Made by a program: the position numbers and the translations under genes
Shown: in pieces, positions 17,184 through 25,609 of the stretch
How positions within the stretch are numbered: the stretch's first letter is position 1
Layout of the letters: each line of letters starts with the position of its first letter
Notes under the pieces: generated by a model
Database searches by the model: none
Seen by the model: the letters and a program-made list of their open reading frames with translations, nothing else
Told to the model about the DNA's origin: nothing
Assembly: GCF_036194065.1 (NCBI RefSeq)
Contig: NZ_CP108095.1
Coordinates: forward strand, 186,001-250,000
DNA: 64,000 bases
Direction: 5' to 3'
Origin: Streptomyces sp. NBC_00239
GTDB lineage: Bacteria; Actinomycetota; Actinomycetes; Streptomycetales; Streptomycetaceae

Positions 17184-17573
17184 ATGACCAAGCAACCGAA
17201 GCGGTCCCAGCCCCGCGATGGCGAGGGCATCAGCCGGCACAAGGAAGCCAAGCAACACGGTTGGTCTCCGGATGTGGACGAGACCACTCAGCAGGAGAAT
17301 CCGAGCGCCCACCGCTCCTTCCATCCGGAGAAGTACGCCCCGGCCAAGGGCCCCGGCAGGACGGTCTCCAAGGAAGAAGCGGGAAATCCCCACGGCAACC
17401 CCTCCAAGAGCACGGGCACCCGCGGGGAGGAGCAGAGCAAGGGCTCCGGCGACAAGGGCATGCACGATCTTGGCCGGCGAGGCCGCTCACAGCGCCCCAG
17501 CGGAACCAAGGACGCCTCCGCCACCACCGGTGTGGACCCCCAGGACCCGCCCGGCATCCGCAGCGCCGGATAG
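17184..17573 (+). CDS. Hydrophilic, probably disordered hypothetical protein
   Basis: A 129-residue protein rich in Lys, Gly, Ser, Pro, Gln and Glu with almost no hydrophobic residues (TKQPKRSQPRDGEGISRHKE, KGPGRTVSKEEAGNPHGN, KGMHDLGRRGRSQRPSGTKD). Such composition is typical of small stress-related or DNA-associated disordered proteins in streptomycetes, but no named family is recognised. ATG 17184 follows a weak AGGTCAGG. It lies inside the 0.89-kb segment flanked by inverted repeats. Confidence 0.6.
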   Translation: MTKQPKRSQPRDGEGISRHKEAKQHGWSPDVDETTQQENPSAHRSFHPEKYAPAKGPGRTVSKEEAGNPHGNPSKSTGTRGEEQSKGSGDKGMHDLGRRGRSQRPSGTKDASATTGVDPQDPPGIRSAG

Positions 17574-17881
17574 CACCCAACACGCGTCTCCTCGATGGCG
17601 CCACGAGCGTCCGCCGCGTGTGGTGATCCATACCCCCGCCCGGCACGCGCAGACGGCTGCGGCGGGGAGGCTGGCGATGCCGGCGGCACGTCCCAACGAA
17701 ATGATCTTCGAGGTGGTGCCTGGTCAGGAGGACAGAGCGCCGGCCGGAGAGCAGACTGAATTTTGCGGCTCGATGGAGCAGACCCACGCCCCGACGGCAG
17801 GTGCCCAGTCCGGTGCCGCGGCGGGCGGGAGTCGCAATTTCGTTGCGGTGTTCCATGTGACCGGATGAGGGAGACAAAGCC
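17574..17881. other. Intergenic stretch, includes an IS-end-like sequence
   Basis: No gene is supported. The sequence includes the right inverted repeat at 17695-17708 and just before the next gene a GAGGGAGAC ribosome site. An open forward frame through this region has no start signal. Confidence 0.5.
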
Positions 17882-18445
17882 ATGCCCGGAATCAGTGGCG
17901 CTTGGACGTGGGCGAGTGGCGCTGTCGGATTCAAGAGGGGCAACCAGGTTCACACCACCGACTGGGGCCGTGGGCGTATGGCCTACATCCGAGACACCTT
18001 TGAGGGCCTACCCCAAGGTTGGGATGATGTCGACGCCATCTACACATGGCCGGACATCCTGAACCGCTGGGTAGCGATCAAAGGCACCCAGATGCACATC
18101 GGTTCGTCTGACAAGGACGAACCCCTCAGCTTCTGGGATTCGCTCCCGGAGGAGTGGCAGAACAACGGGGGGATCAACGGCGCTTGGACGTGGGCGAGTG
18201 GCGCTGTGGGATTCAAGAGGGGCAACCAGGTTCACACCACCGACTGGGGCCACGGTGTTACCAGGTCGATCAGAGAATGCTTCGTCGGACTTCCTGAGGG
18301 ATGGGATGATGTCGACGCCATCTACACATGGCCAAGAGGCGACAATAGCTGGGTAGCCATCAAGGGCTCACAGATGTACGTCAGTTCGTCGAAGAGGACC
18401 GAGCCCCTCAGCTACTGGGATTCGCTTCCCTACACGTGGAAGTGA
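17882..18445 (+). CDS. Hemopexin-like repeat protein with internal duplication
   Basis: A 187-residue protein made of two ~93-residue halves. Each half reads GAWTWASGAVGFKRGNQVHT near its start and LPxGWDDVDAIYTW, then WVAIKGxQM later, ending EPLSxWDSLP. The pieces DAIYTW...WVAIKGSQMYV match the hemopexin repeat pattern (DAAxxW...YxFKGxxY). No signal peptide is present, so it would be cytosolic or leave by another route. The halves are nearly identical at the DNA level over 72 bases (17899-17970 versus 18179-18250), a recent duplication. Role unknown; hemopexin folds bind proteins, metals or haem. Confidence 0.75.
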   Translation: MPGISGAWTWASGAVGFKRGNQVHTTDWGRGRMAYIRDTFEGLPQGWDDVDAIYTWPDILNRWVAIKGTQMHIGSSDKDEPLSFWDSLPEEWQNNGGINGAWTWASGAVGFKRGNQVHTTDWGHGVTRSIRECFVGLPEGWDDVDAIYTWPRGDNSWVAIKGSQMYVSSSKRTEPLSYWDSLPYTWK

Positions 18446-18888
18446 GTACCAAACCCCGGTGGGGCGCTGTTTCCCCGTGCACACGCACGCCCTGACCCGC
18501 GCTGCGCACCGTCACACAGACCCTGGGGTGAAGCCTCTGGTCTCGAAGCGGACCTCGGCGATGCCCGCCGGCACGTCCTCCGGGTCCACCGAGTCCACCG
18601 GACGTCAGGGTGAGTGCGCGGCCGGTGCCACGAGTGAATCGCGTGCGGTAGGCCGGCACGTACGCGGGGAGCGCGAGCCCGCCCCTCGGCGGCCGTTCCC
18701 GTAGTCCCCGGCTGCCGCCGAGCGGCCCCCCGCGGGTGCGCGTTCGAGTGACACTGCCGCCGGGTCCGCGCGCGCCCACCGCCGGCGCACCGGAGGATCT
18801 CAGGCGGCCGGTCACGCGCCGGCCACGCACCGCCGATCCGGCCGGGCGGGGCGCGCCCCACGGCTCCGGTCCGTCGCAGGGAGACCAC
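18446..18888. other. Intergenic region before the hydrogenase block
   Basis: No supported gene. It should contain the main promoter of the hydrogenase operon, but no consensus pair stands out. The forward frame of hypX is open from 18736, yet the N-terminal 51 codons are Pro/Arg-rich without homology, so I treat them as untranslated. Confidence 0.5.
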
Positions 18889-20691
18889 GTGCACGTCCTG
18901 CTCGTCGCGAGCGCGTTCAACAGCCTCACCCAGCGGGTCCACGCCGAGCTGCGCGACCGCGGCCACAGCGTCGCGGTGGAACTGGCGCTGCCGCGGACCG
19001 ACCTCGCCGCCGCGGTCCGCCGTCACCGGCCGGACCTGCTGGTCGCGCCGATGCTGACGTCCGCCCTGCCCGAGGAGGTGTGGTCCGCCCACACCTGCCT
19101 CATCGTCCACCCCGGCCCGGTCGGCGACCGCGGCCCGTCCTCCCTCGACCGGGCCGTCCAGGAGGGCGCCGCCCGGTGGGGCGTCACCGTGCTCCAGGCC
19201 AACGCGGAGATGGACGCCGGTGACGTGTGGGCCACGGTCGCCTGCCCGGTGCCGGTACCCCCGCAGTCCAAGAGCGCCTGGTACCGCGGGGAGGTCGCCG
19301 ACGCGGCCCTGGAGGCCGTCCTGCTCGCCGTGGACCGCTTCGCCTCCGGCACCTACCTGCCCAGGCCGCAGACCGTGGGCCGGGCCCGGCCCGTGCTGCG
19401 GCAGGAGGACCGCCGGATCGACTGGCGGACGGACGGCACCGAGCGGGTGCTGCGCGTGCTGCGCGCCGCCGACTCCCGGCCGGGCGTGCGCGACGAACTG
19501 CTCGGCGGCACCTGGTACCTGCACGGCGGCCACCCCGAGGACCTGCTGCGCGGCGCGCCGGGCGCACTCCTCGCCACCCGGGCGGGCGCGGTCTGCCGGG
19601 CCACCGCCGACGGGGCCGTGTGGATCCCCGAACTGCGGGCGCACCGGGCGCCCGGGGAGCCGGCCGCCCCCAAGCTCCCCGCCGCGCTCGCCCTCGGCGA
19701 CCGGCTTCCCTCGCTGCCCGAGCTCCCCGCCCCGGCGGACGCCGGCCTCCCGTCCCCGGCGGATGCCGGACCGGGCCCCCGTACCTGGTCCGACATCGGC
19801 TACCGCGAGGAGGGCGGCGCCGGATTCCTGTCGTTCTCGTTCCCCGGCGGCGCGATGGGCACGGACCACTGCCGGCGCCTGCTGGGCGCCTACCGCGCGG
19901 CTTGCGCCCGCCCCACCTCGGTGCTCGTGCTCGGGGGCGGCCGGGACTTCTTCTCCAACGGCATCCACCTCGGCGTCATCGAGGCCGCGGCCGACCCCGC
20001 CGAGGAGTCCTGGGCCAACATCAACGCCATGGACGACCTGGTCGAAGCCGTCCTCACCACGACCGACCGGCTCGTCGTCGCCGCGCTCGGCGGCAACGCG
20101 GCCGCCGGCGGGGCCGTGCTGGCACTCGCCGCCGACGAGGTGTGGTGCCGCTCGGGCGTCGTCCTCAATCCGCACTACCGGCTGATGGGCCTGTACGGCT
20201 CGGAGTTCTGGACGTACACCCTCCCGCGCCGGGTCGGCGCCGCCCGCGCGGAGCGCCTCACCGCCGAGGCGCTGCCGCTGAGCGCCGCGGCGGCCCGGCG
20301 GCTCGGCCTGGCCGACCGTACGCTCGACTGCCCGCCCGCCGAGTTCGCCGGGCGGGCCGCGGCGCTCGCCGCGCAGATCGCCCGGCACCCGGCCACCGCC
20401 TCCCGGATCGCCGTGAAGAAGGCCCGCCGGGAGCTCGACGAGGCACAGCGCCCGCTGGCCGCGTACCGGGCGGCCGAGCTGGACCGGATGCGGCTGACCT
20501 TCTTCGACCCGCAGGCCCCCTACCACGCGCTGCGCCGGGCCTTCGTACGCAAGGAGCGGCCCGGGGCGACCCCGGAGCACCTGACGCGGGCGGTACCGGG
20601 CGGCCGGCTCGGGGCGCGGCCGTCCGCGCGGGGGCGGCCCGTCACTGGACCGGGCGTACAAGACGCGGCGCCGGGCCCCGGCGCCTGTTAG
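18889..20691 (+). CDS. hypX: Hydrogenase maturation factor HypX (CO-ligand synthesis)
   Basis: A 600-residue two-domain protein. The N-terminal half is formyltransferase-like: SAFNSLTQRVHAELRDRGH, then HPGPVGDRGPSSLDRAVQEG with the conserved HPG and Asp region that binds formyl-tetrahydrofolate. The C-terminal half is an enoyl-CoA-hydratase/crotonase fold with VLGGGRDFFSNGIHLGVIEA and ANINAMDDLV, hallmark HypX sequences. In the family the protein turns formyl-THF via formyl-CoA into CO for the active-site iron under aerobic conditions. GTG 18889 was chosen for the GGGAG six bases upstream and because homology starts with HVLLVASAFNS. It leads the hydrogenase block and ends 89 bp before the small-subunit gene. 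Confidence 0.95.
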   Translation: MHVLLVASAFNSLTQRVHAELRDRGHSVAVELALPRTDLAAAVRRHRPDLLVAPMLTSALPEEVWSAHTCLIVHPGPVGDRGPSSLDRAVQEGAARWGVTVLQANAEMDAGDVWATVACPVPVPPQSKSAWYRGEVADAALEAVLLAVDRFASGTYLPRPQTVGRARPVLRQEDRRIDWRTDGTERVLRVLRAADSRPGVRDELLGGTWYLHGGHPEDLLRGAPGALLATRAGAVCRATADGAVWIPELRAHRAPGEPAAPKLPAALALGDRLPSLPELPAPADAGLPSPADAGPGPRTWSDIGYREEGGAGFLSFSFPGGAMGTDHCRRLLGAYRAACARPTSVLVLGGGRDFFSNGIHLGVIEAAADPAEESWANINAMDDLVEAVLTTTDRLVVAALGGNAAAGGAVLALAADEVWCRSGVVLNPHYRLMGLYGSEFWTYTLPRRVGAARAERLTAEALPLSAAAARRLGLADRTLDCPPAEFAGRAAALAAQIARHPATASRIAVKKARRELDEAQRPLAAYRAAELDRMRLTFFDPQAPYHALRRAFVRKERPGATPEHLTRAVPGGRLGARPSARGRPVTGPGVQDAAPGPGAC

Positions 20692-20780
20692 CAAGAAGGG
20701 TGGGGCCGACGCGTCCCAGGCGGTGCCCGGCCGCCGCAGCGGCCCCGCTTCCCGCTCCCCCGTTCCAAGGAGGCATCCGC

Positions 20781-21836
20781 ATGGATGCAGCAACGCCGGA
20801 CCCGGTAGAGGACCCCCTGATCCACATTCTCTGGATCAACGCGGGCCTGAGCTGCGACGGGGACTCCGTGTCCCTGACGGCCGCGATGCAGCCGAGCATC
20901 GAGGAGATCGTGACGGGCACGCTGCCCGGCCTGCCCAGGATCGCCGTGCACTGGCCGCTCATCGACTTCGAGTGCGGTCCGGTCGGCGGCGCGGACACGT
21001 TCATCGAGTGGTTCTTCAAGGGCGAGCGGGGCGAGATCGATCCGTTCGTGCTGGTCGTCGAGGGTTCCGTCCCCAACGAGAAGATCAAGGCCGAGGGGTA
21101 CTGGTGCGGCTTCGGTGACGATCCGGCGACGGGCCAGCCCATCACCACCAGCGAGTGGATCGACCGGCTGGCGCCCAAGGCCCTCGCCGTGGTCGCGATC
21201 GGCACCTGTGCCACGTACGGCGGCATCCACGCGATGGAGGGCAATCCGACGGGCGCGATGGGCGTGCCGGACTACCTGGGCTGGGACTGGAAGTCCCGTG
21301 CCGGGATCCCGATCGTGTGCGTACCGGGCTGTCCGATCCAGCCGGACAACTTCTCGGAGACCCTGACGTACCTGCTGTACCAGGCGGCCGGCTCGGCGCC
21401 GATGATCCCGCTGGACGACAAGCTGCGGCCGACCTGGCTGTTCGGCGCGACCGTCCACGAGGGCTGCGACCGCGCCGGCTATTACGAGCAGGGCCAGTTC
21501 GCCGAGACGTACGACTCCCCCAAGTGCCTGGTGAAGATGGGCTGCTGGGGTCCGGTGGTCAAGTGCAACGTGCCCAAGCGCGGCTGGATGAACGGCATCG
21601 GCGGCTGCCCGAACGTGGGCGGCATCTGCATCGCGTGCACGATGCCCGGCTTCCCCGACAAGTTCATGCCGTTCATGGACGAGCCGCCGGGCGCGAGGGT
21701 CTCCACCAAGGCCATCGGGGCGTACGGCGCGGTGGTCCGCAAGCTCCGGGCGATCACGCTGCACACCGTGGACCAGGAGCCCAAGTGGCGCCACCGCGGC
21801 GACAAGATCACCACCGGCTACCGCCCGCCCTGGTGA
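20781..21836 (+). CDS. hhyS: Group 1h [NiFe]-hydrogenase small subunit
   Basis: A 351-residue Fe-S subunit that carries electrons from the Ni-Fe site. The N-terminal proximal-cluster motif reads SCDGDSVSL: Cys25 is kept but the usual second Cys of CxxC is Asp28, the 3-Cys/1-Asp ligation known from actinobacterial-type (group 1h, formerly group 5) hydrogenases and linked to O2 insensitivity. Other cluster Cys are in GTCATYGG, VPGCPIQPDN, HEGCDRAGYY, KMGCWGPVVKCN and GGCPNVGGICIACTMPGFPDK. There is no twin-arginine signal peptide, as expected for this group. ATG 20781 has AAGGAGG seven bases upstream. Expected role: scavenging atmospheric H2 during starvation or sporulation. Confidence 0.96.
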   Translation: MDAATPDPVEDPLIHILWINAGLSCDGDSVSLTAAMQPSIEEIVTGTLPGLPRIAVHWPLIDFECGPVGGADTFIEWFFKGERGEIDPFVLVVEGSVPNEKIKAEGYWCGFGDDPATGQPITTSEWIDRLAPKALAVVAIGTCATYGGIHAMEGNPTGAMGVPDYLGWDWKSRAGIPIVCVPGCPIQPDNFSETLTYLLYQAAGSAPMIPLDDKLRPTWLFGATVHEGCDRAGYYEQGQFAETYDSPKCLVKMGCWGPVVKCNVPKRGWMNGIGGCPNVGGICIACTMPGFPDKFMPFMDEPPGARVSTKAIGAYGAVVRKLRAITLHTVDQEPKWRHRGDKITTGYRPPW

Positions 21837-21931
21837 CGCGGCCCGGGCACCGCCCCGGCCGCCCGGCACACACCTCCTCCCCCCACCGCGCTGAAGAGCC
21901 GAAGAGCTGAAGAAGGGTCACGGCACACACG

Positions 21932-23716
21932 ATGGAACCGAAGACGAAGGCGGCCGGCGACGGCAGCGGCCTGGTCGAGATGGCCTGGGATCCGATCACC
22001 CGGATCGTGGGCAGTCTCGGCATCCACACGAAGATCGACTTCAAGCAGAAGCGGGTCGCCGAGTGCTACAGCACCTCGTCGGTCTTCCGTGGCTACAGCG
22101 TCTTCATGCGCGGCAAGGACCCGCGCGACGCGCACTTCATCACCAGCCGCATCTGCGGGATCTGCGGCGACAACCACTCCACGTGCTCGGTGTACGCACA
22201 GAACATGGCCTACGGGGTGAAGCCGCCCCACCTCGCCGAATGGATCATCAACCTCGGCGAGTCCGCGGAGTACATGTTCGACCACAACATCTTCCAGGAG
22301 AACCTGGTCGGGGTCGACTACTGCGAGAAGATGGTCCGCGAGACCAACCCCGGGGTCCTGGAGCTCGCCGAGCGGACCGAGGCCCCGCACGCCGGCGACC
22401 ACGGCTACCGCACCATCGCCGACATCATGCGCTCCCTCAACCCCATCGAGGGCGAGTTCTACCGCGAGGCGCTCCAAGTGAGCCGCTACACGCGGGAGAT
22501 GTTCTGCCTGATGGAGGGCCGCCACGTGCACCCCTCCACGCTCTACCCGGGCGGCGTCGGCACCATCGCCTCGGTCCAGCTCTTCACCGACTACATGAGC
22601 CGCCTGATGCGGTACGTGGAGTTCATGAAGAAGGTGGTGCCGCTGCACGACGACCTGTTCGACTTCTTCTACGAGGCCCTGCCCGGCTACGAGGAAGTCG
22701 GCCGCCGGCGCGTGCTGCTGGGCTGCTGGGGCGCGCTCAACGACCCCGAGCACTGCGACTTCACCTACGCCAACATGACCGACTGGGGACGGAAGATGTT
22801 CGTCACCCCGGGCGTGATCGTGGACGGCAAGCTGGTCACCAACGACCTCACCGAGATCAACCTCGGCATCCGCATCCTGCTGGGCAGTTCGTACTACGAC
22901 GACTGGCAGGGCCAGGAGAAGTTCGTCACGCACGACCCGCTCGGCAACCCGGTCGACGCCCGCCACCCCTGGAACCAGCACACCATCCCGGCCCCGCAGA
23001 AGCGGAACTTCGACGACAAGTACAGCTGGGTGATGTCCCCGCGCTGGTTCGACGGCAAGGACCACCTCGCCCTCGACACCGGCGGCGGCCCGATCGCCCG
23101 GCTGTGGTCGACCGCGCTGTCCGGGCTGGTGGACGTCGGCTACGTCAAGGCCACCGGGCACAGCGTCGTCATCAACCTGCCGAAGACCATGACCAAGCCC
23201 GAGAAGCGCTTCGAGTGGACCATCCCGAAGTGGAGCAACGCGCTGGAGCGCAACCGGGCCCGTACCTACTTCCAGGCCTACGCGGCGGGGATCGCGCTGC
23301 ACTGCGCCGAGAAGGGGCTGGCGGAGGTCCGCGCCGGACGCACCCAGACCTGGGAGAAGTTCGAGGTCCCCGACGAGGCGATCGGCGTCGGCTTCACCGA
23401 GGCCGTACGGGGCGTCCTGTCGCACCACATGGTGATCCGCGACGGGAAGATCGCCAACTACCACCCGTATCCGCCGACTCCGTGGAACGCCAGCACCCGC
23501 GACACCTTCGGCACCCCGGGGCCGTACGAGGACGCGGTGCAGAACACCCCGATCTTCGAGGAGAACCCCCCGGAGAACTTCAAGGGCATCGACATCATGC
23601 GGGCGGTGCGCAGCTTCGACCCGTGCCTGCCGTGCGGCGTCCACATGTACGTCGGCGGCGGCAAGACGGTCAAGTCCATGCACGTCCCCACCGGCCTGAG
23701 CGGGCTGGCCGGATGA
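21932..23716 (+). CDS. hhyL: Group 1h [NiFe]-hydrogenase large subunit
   Basis: A 594-residue catalytic subunit. The nickel ligands are visible as RICGICGDNHST (Cys75, Cys78) and DPCLPCGVH (Cys565, Cys568). After His571 a 23-residue tail (MYVGGGKTVK...) remains that the nearby maturation protease presumably removes once nickel is inserted. The N-terminal DPITRIVGSLGIHTKID is the usual start of large subunits. It follows the small subunit by 95 bp and overlaps the NifU-like gene by four bases (ATGA at 23713-23716). Together the two subunits oxidise H2 to protons and electrons, probably feeding the respiratory chain. Confidence 0.96.
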   Translation: MEPKTKAAGDGSGLVEMAWDPITRIVGSLGIHTKIDFKQKRVAECYSTSSVFRGYSVFMRGKDPRDAHFITSRICGICGDNHSTCSVYAQNMAYGVKPPHLAEWIINLGESAEYMFDHNIFQENLVGVDYCEKMVRETNPGVLELAERTEAPHAGDHGYRTIADIMRSLNPIEGEFYREALQVSRYTREMFCLMEGRHVHPSTLYPGGVGTIASVQLFTDYMSRLMRYVEFMKKVVPLHDDLFDFFYEALPGYEEVGRRRVLLGCWGALNDPEHCDFTYANMTDWGRKMFVTPGVIVDGKLVTNDLTEINLGIRILLGSSYYDDWQGQEKFVTHDPLGNPVDARHPWNQHTIPAPQKRNFDDKYSWVMSPRWFDGKDHLALDTGGGPIARLWSTALSGLVDVGYVKATGHSVVINLPKTMTKPEKRFEWTIPKWSNALERNRARTYFQAYAAGIALHCAEKGLAEVRAGRTQTWEKFEVPDEAIGVGFTEAVRGVLSHHMVIRDGKIANYHPYPPTPWNASTRDTFGTPGPYEDAVQNTPIFEENPPENFKGIDIMRAVRSFDPCLPCGVHMYVGGGKTVKSMHVPTGLSGLAG

Positions 23717-24258
23717 GCGCCGCGCACGCGGGCGCCGCGGTGGACGCGCGGCAGGCCGGACACCGGGTGGAGGAGGTCCTCGACCGGATCGCCGCCACGG
23801 GCGACCGGGCGGCCTGCGCGGCCGCCGAGGAACTGGTGCGGGTCCTCATGGAGTTCTACGGGGCCGGCCTCGCGCGGATCACGGACCGGCTCGGCGCGGA
23901 CGGGCTCCGCCCGCTCCTCGACGACGATCTCGTGGCGAGCCTGCTGGCCCTGCACGACCTGCATCCCGAGGACGTACGGGTCCGGATCGGGCGGGCCCTG
24001 GACTGCGCGCCGGATCCGGTGGAACTGCTCGGCTTCGACGCGGAGTCGGGCGTACTGCGGCTGCGGTCCCAGGCCGACACCGGTTGCGGTTGCGGCAGTT
24101 CCGGCGCGTCCCCCCTGCCCGGGGTGCCGCAGAGCGTGGCGGACGCGCTGGCCGCCTTCGCGCCCGAGGTCACCTCCGTGGAGGTGGAGACGGCGGCCCC
24201 GGCCCCGGCCCTGCTCCAGATCGGCACCCGGCCGCACGCCCCGGCACGGGTCCGGTGA
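23713..24258 (+). CDS. NifU-like protein of the hydrogenase operon
   Basis: A 181-residue protein. Residues ~100-165 match the NifU C-terminal scaffold domain: PVELLGFDAESGVLRLRSQ, then TGCGCGSSG in place of the classical CxxCPSS, then VADALAAFAPEVTSVEV. The Cys pair (125, 127) is thus CxC rather than CxxC. The N-terminal 95 residues are helical (VEEVLDRIAATGDRAACAAA, LVRVLMEFYGAGLARI) and resemble no named domain to me. Known group 1h operons contain such a gene; a role in Fe-S cluster delivery to the small subunit is the likely inference. ATG overlaps the large-subunit stop, and its own stop overlaps the next gene. Confidence 0.9.
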   Translation: MSAAHAGAAVDARQAGHRVEEVLDRIAATGDRAACAAAEELVRVLMEFYGAGLARITDRLGADGLRPLLDDDLVASLLALHDLHPEDVRVRIGRALDCAPDPVELLGFDAESGVLRLRSQADTGCGCGSSGASPLPGVPQSVADALAAFAPEVTSVEVETAAPAPALLQIGTRPHAPARVR

Positions 24259-24920
24259 GCGCCCCGGCCCCGGCCGCGCGCGGCCTGCGGCGGTTCGCCG
24301 CCCCGCGCCCGCCCCGCCCGGAGACGTGCGAACTGTGCGGGGTGGCGGTCGCCGAGGACGGCCACCGCCACCTGGTGGAGACCGAACGGCGGGCGCTGGT
24401 CTGCGCCTGCACCGCCTGCGCGCTGCTCTTCGACCGGCCCGGTACGGCCACCGGCCGGTACCGGGCCGTGCCGGACCGGTACCTGTCCGATCCGCAGCGG
24501 CCGCTCGACGACGGCGCCTGGGAGACCCTCCAGATCCCCGTCGGCGTGGCGTTCCTCTTCCGCAACGCCGCACTGGAGCGACTGGTCGCTCTCTACCCCA
24601 GCCCCGCCGGCGCCACCGAGAGCGAGCTCGATCCGGCGACCTGGCACGACGTGCTGGGCGCGGGACGGCTCGCCGCCCTGCTGGAGCCGGACGTGGAGGC
24701 ACTGCTGCTGCACCGCGCGCACGGCCGCACCACCTGCCATCTGGTGCCCATCGACATCTGCTACGAACTGGTGGGACGGATGCGGCTGTTGTGGCAGGGC
24801 TTCGATGGCGGCGCGGAGGCCCGGGACGCACTGCGCGTCTTCTTCGAACGGGTCGAGCGGCGGTCCCGGGCGCTCGCCCCGGCCCCCGGCCCGGACCCGG
24901 TGGAAGCGGGCCGGCCGTGA
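24255..24920 (+). CDS. DUF5947 family hydrogenase-associated protein
   Basis: A 221-residue protein with a zinc-ribbon-like N-terminus: Cys25-x2-Cys28 (TCELCGV) and Cys52-x2-Cys55 (CACTACALLF). The body contains LQIPVGVAFLFRNAALERLV and a C-terminal block with ICYELVGRMRLLWQGFDGG. This matches my memory of DUF5947 proteins that occur only beside actinobacterial hydrogenases. The paired Cys could bind zinc or a rubredoxin-type iron, which would suit an electron carrier or an assembly factor. GTG 24255 overlaps the upstream stop by four bases. Confidence 0.85.
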   Translation: MSAPAPAARGLRRFAAPRPPRPETCELCGVAVAEDGHRHLVETERRALVCACTACALLFDRPGTATGRYRAVPDRYLSDPQRPLDDGAWETLQIPVGVAFLFRNAALERLVALYPSPAGATESELDPATWHDVLGAGRLAALLEPDVEALLLHRAHGRTTCHLVPIDICYELVGRMRLLWQGFDGGAEARDALRVFFERVERRSRALAPAPGPDPVEAGRP

Positions 24921-25609
24921 CGGAGTTCGCCTTCACCTGCACCGGGGTCCGCGCCGACCCGTACGCGGCCGGGCCGACCCTCGTCTTCCGGCTGCGCGTG
25001 ACCGCCTCCCCCGGGATCCGGGTGCACGCCCTCGCGCTGCGCTGCCAGATCCGTGTCGAACCCGCCCGGCGGCGGTACGGGCCGGCCGAAGCGGACGGCC
25101 TGACCGACCTGTTCGGCGCCCGCTCCCGCTGGGGTTCCACGCTCCAGCCGGTGCAGTTCGCGCAGGTCGCGGTGATGGTCGGGAGCTTCACCGGCGAGAC
25201 CGAGACCGACCTGGTGGTGCCGTGCAGCTACGACATGGACATCGCCGCCACCCGGTACTTCGCCGCGCTCCAAGACGGTGAGGTGCCGCTGCTGATGCTC
25301 TTCTCGGGGACCGCGTTCACGGGCGCGGGCGGCTTCGTCGTCGAACCCGTGCCCTGGGACCGCGAGGCCGCGTACCGGATGCCGGTGGCGGTGTGGCGGG
25401 AGATGGTCGAGCAGCACTTCCCCGGCTGCGGCTGGCTGCGGCTGCCCTCCGACACGATGGCCGACCTGCTCGCCTTCCGCTCCCGGCACGCCCTCGCCTC
25501 CTGGGAGGCGACCGTCCGGGCCCTCCTGGACGCGGCCGCGCCGCAGCCGCCGTCGCCCGCGGTACGGCTGGGGGCGGCGGCGCGCGTCACCGAGAGGACG
25601 GCCCCGTGA
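24917..25609 (+). CDS. DUF6084 family hydrogenase-associated protein
   Basis: A 230-residue soluble protein, mostly beta-strand in its first two thirds (FTCTGVRADPYAAGPTLVFR, VHALALRCQIRVEPARRRYG, then LVVPCSYDMDIAATRYFAAL) and ending in helices (MADLLAFRSRHALASWEATV). It matches the DUF6084 type seen in group 1h operons. No Fe-S or metal motif is visible, so a structural or chaperone-like role is more likely than electron transfer. GTG 24917 overlaps the DUF5947 stop by four bases and the next GTG overlaps its own stop, so stoichiometric synthesis is expected. Confidence 0.85.
   Translation: MTEFAFTCTGVRADPYAAGPTLVFRLRVTASPGIRVHALALRCQIRVEPARRRYGPAEADGLTDLFGARSRWGSTLQPVQFAQVAVMVGSFTGETETDLVVPCSYDMDIAATRYFAALQDGEVPLLMLFSGTAFTGAGGFVVEPVPWDREAAYRMPVAVWREMVEQHFPGCGWLRLPSDTMADLLAFRSRHALASWEATVRALLDAAAPQPPSPAVRLGAAARVTERTAP

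Larger units (their letters stand above)
16818..17708. repeat. 14-bp inverted repeats bracketing 0.89 kb
   Basis: AAGATCATTTCGTT at 16818-16831 is the exact reverse complement of AACGAAATGATCTT at 17695-17708. Weaker similarity continues inward for several bases (GTTAGGGG / GTTGGGA). Such sequences recall IS ends seen next to IS5-type elements. Between them lie a truncated membrane-protein gene and the 129-residue hydrophilic gene. No transposase is inside. Confidence 0.55.

Noticed and set aside
18512..18598. Reverse 28-codon frame starting VDSVDPEDVPAGIAEVRFET
   Set aside because: Looks protein-like, but has no ribosome site, stands alone and is bounded by a stop two codons upstream; cannot be told from chance.
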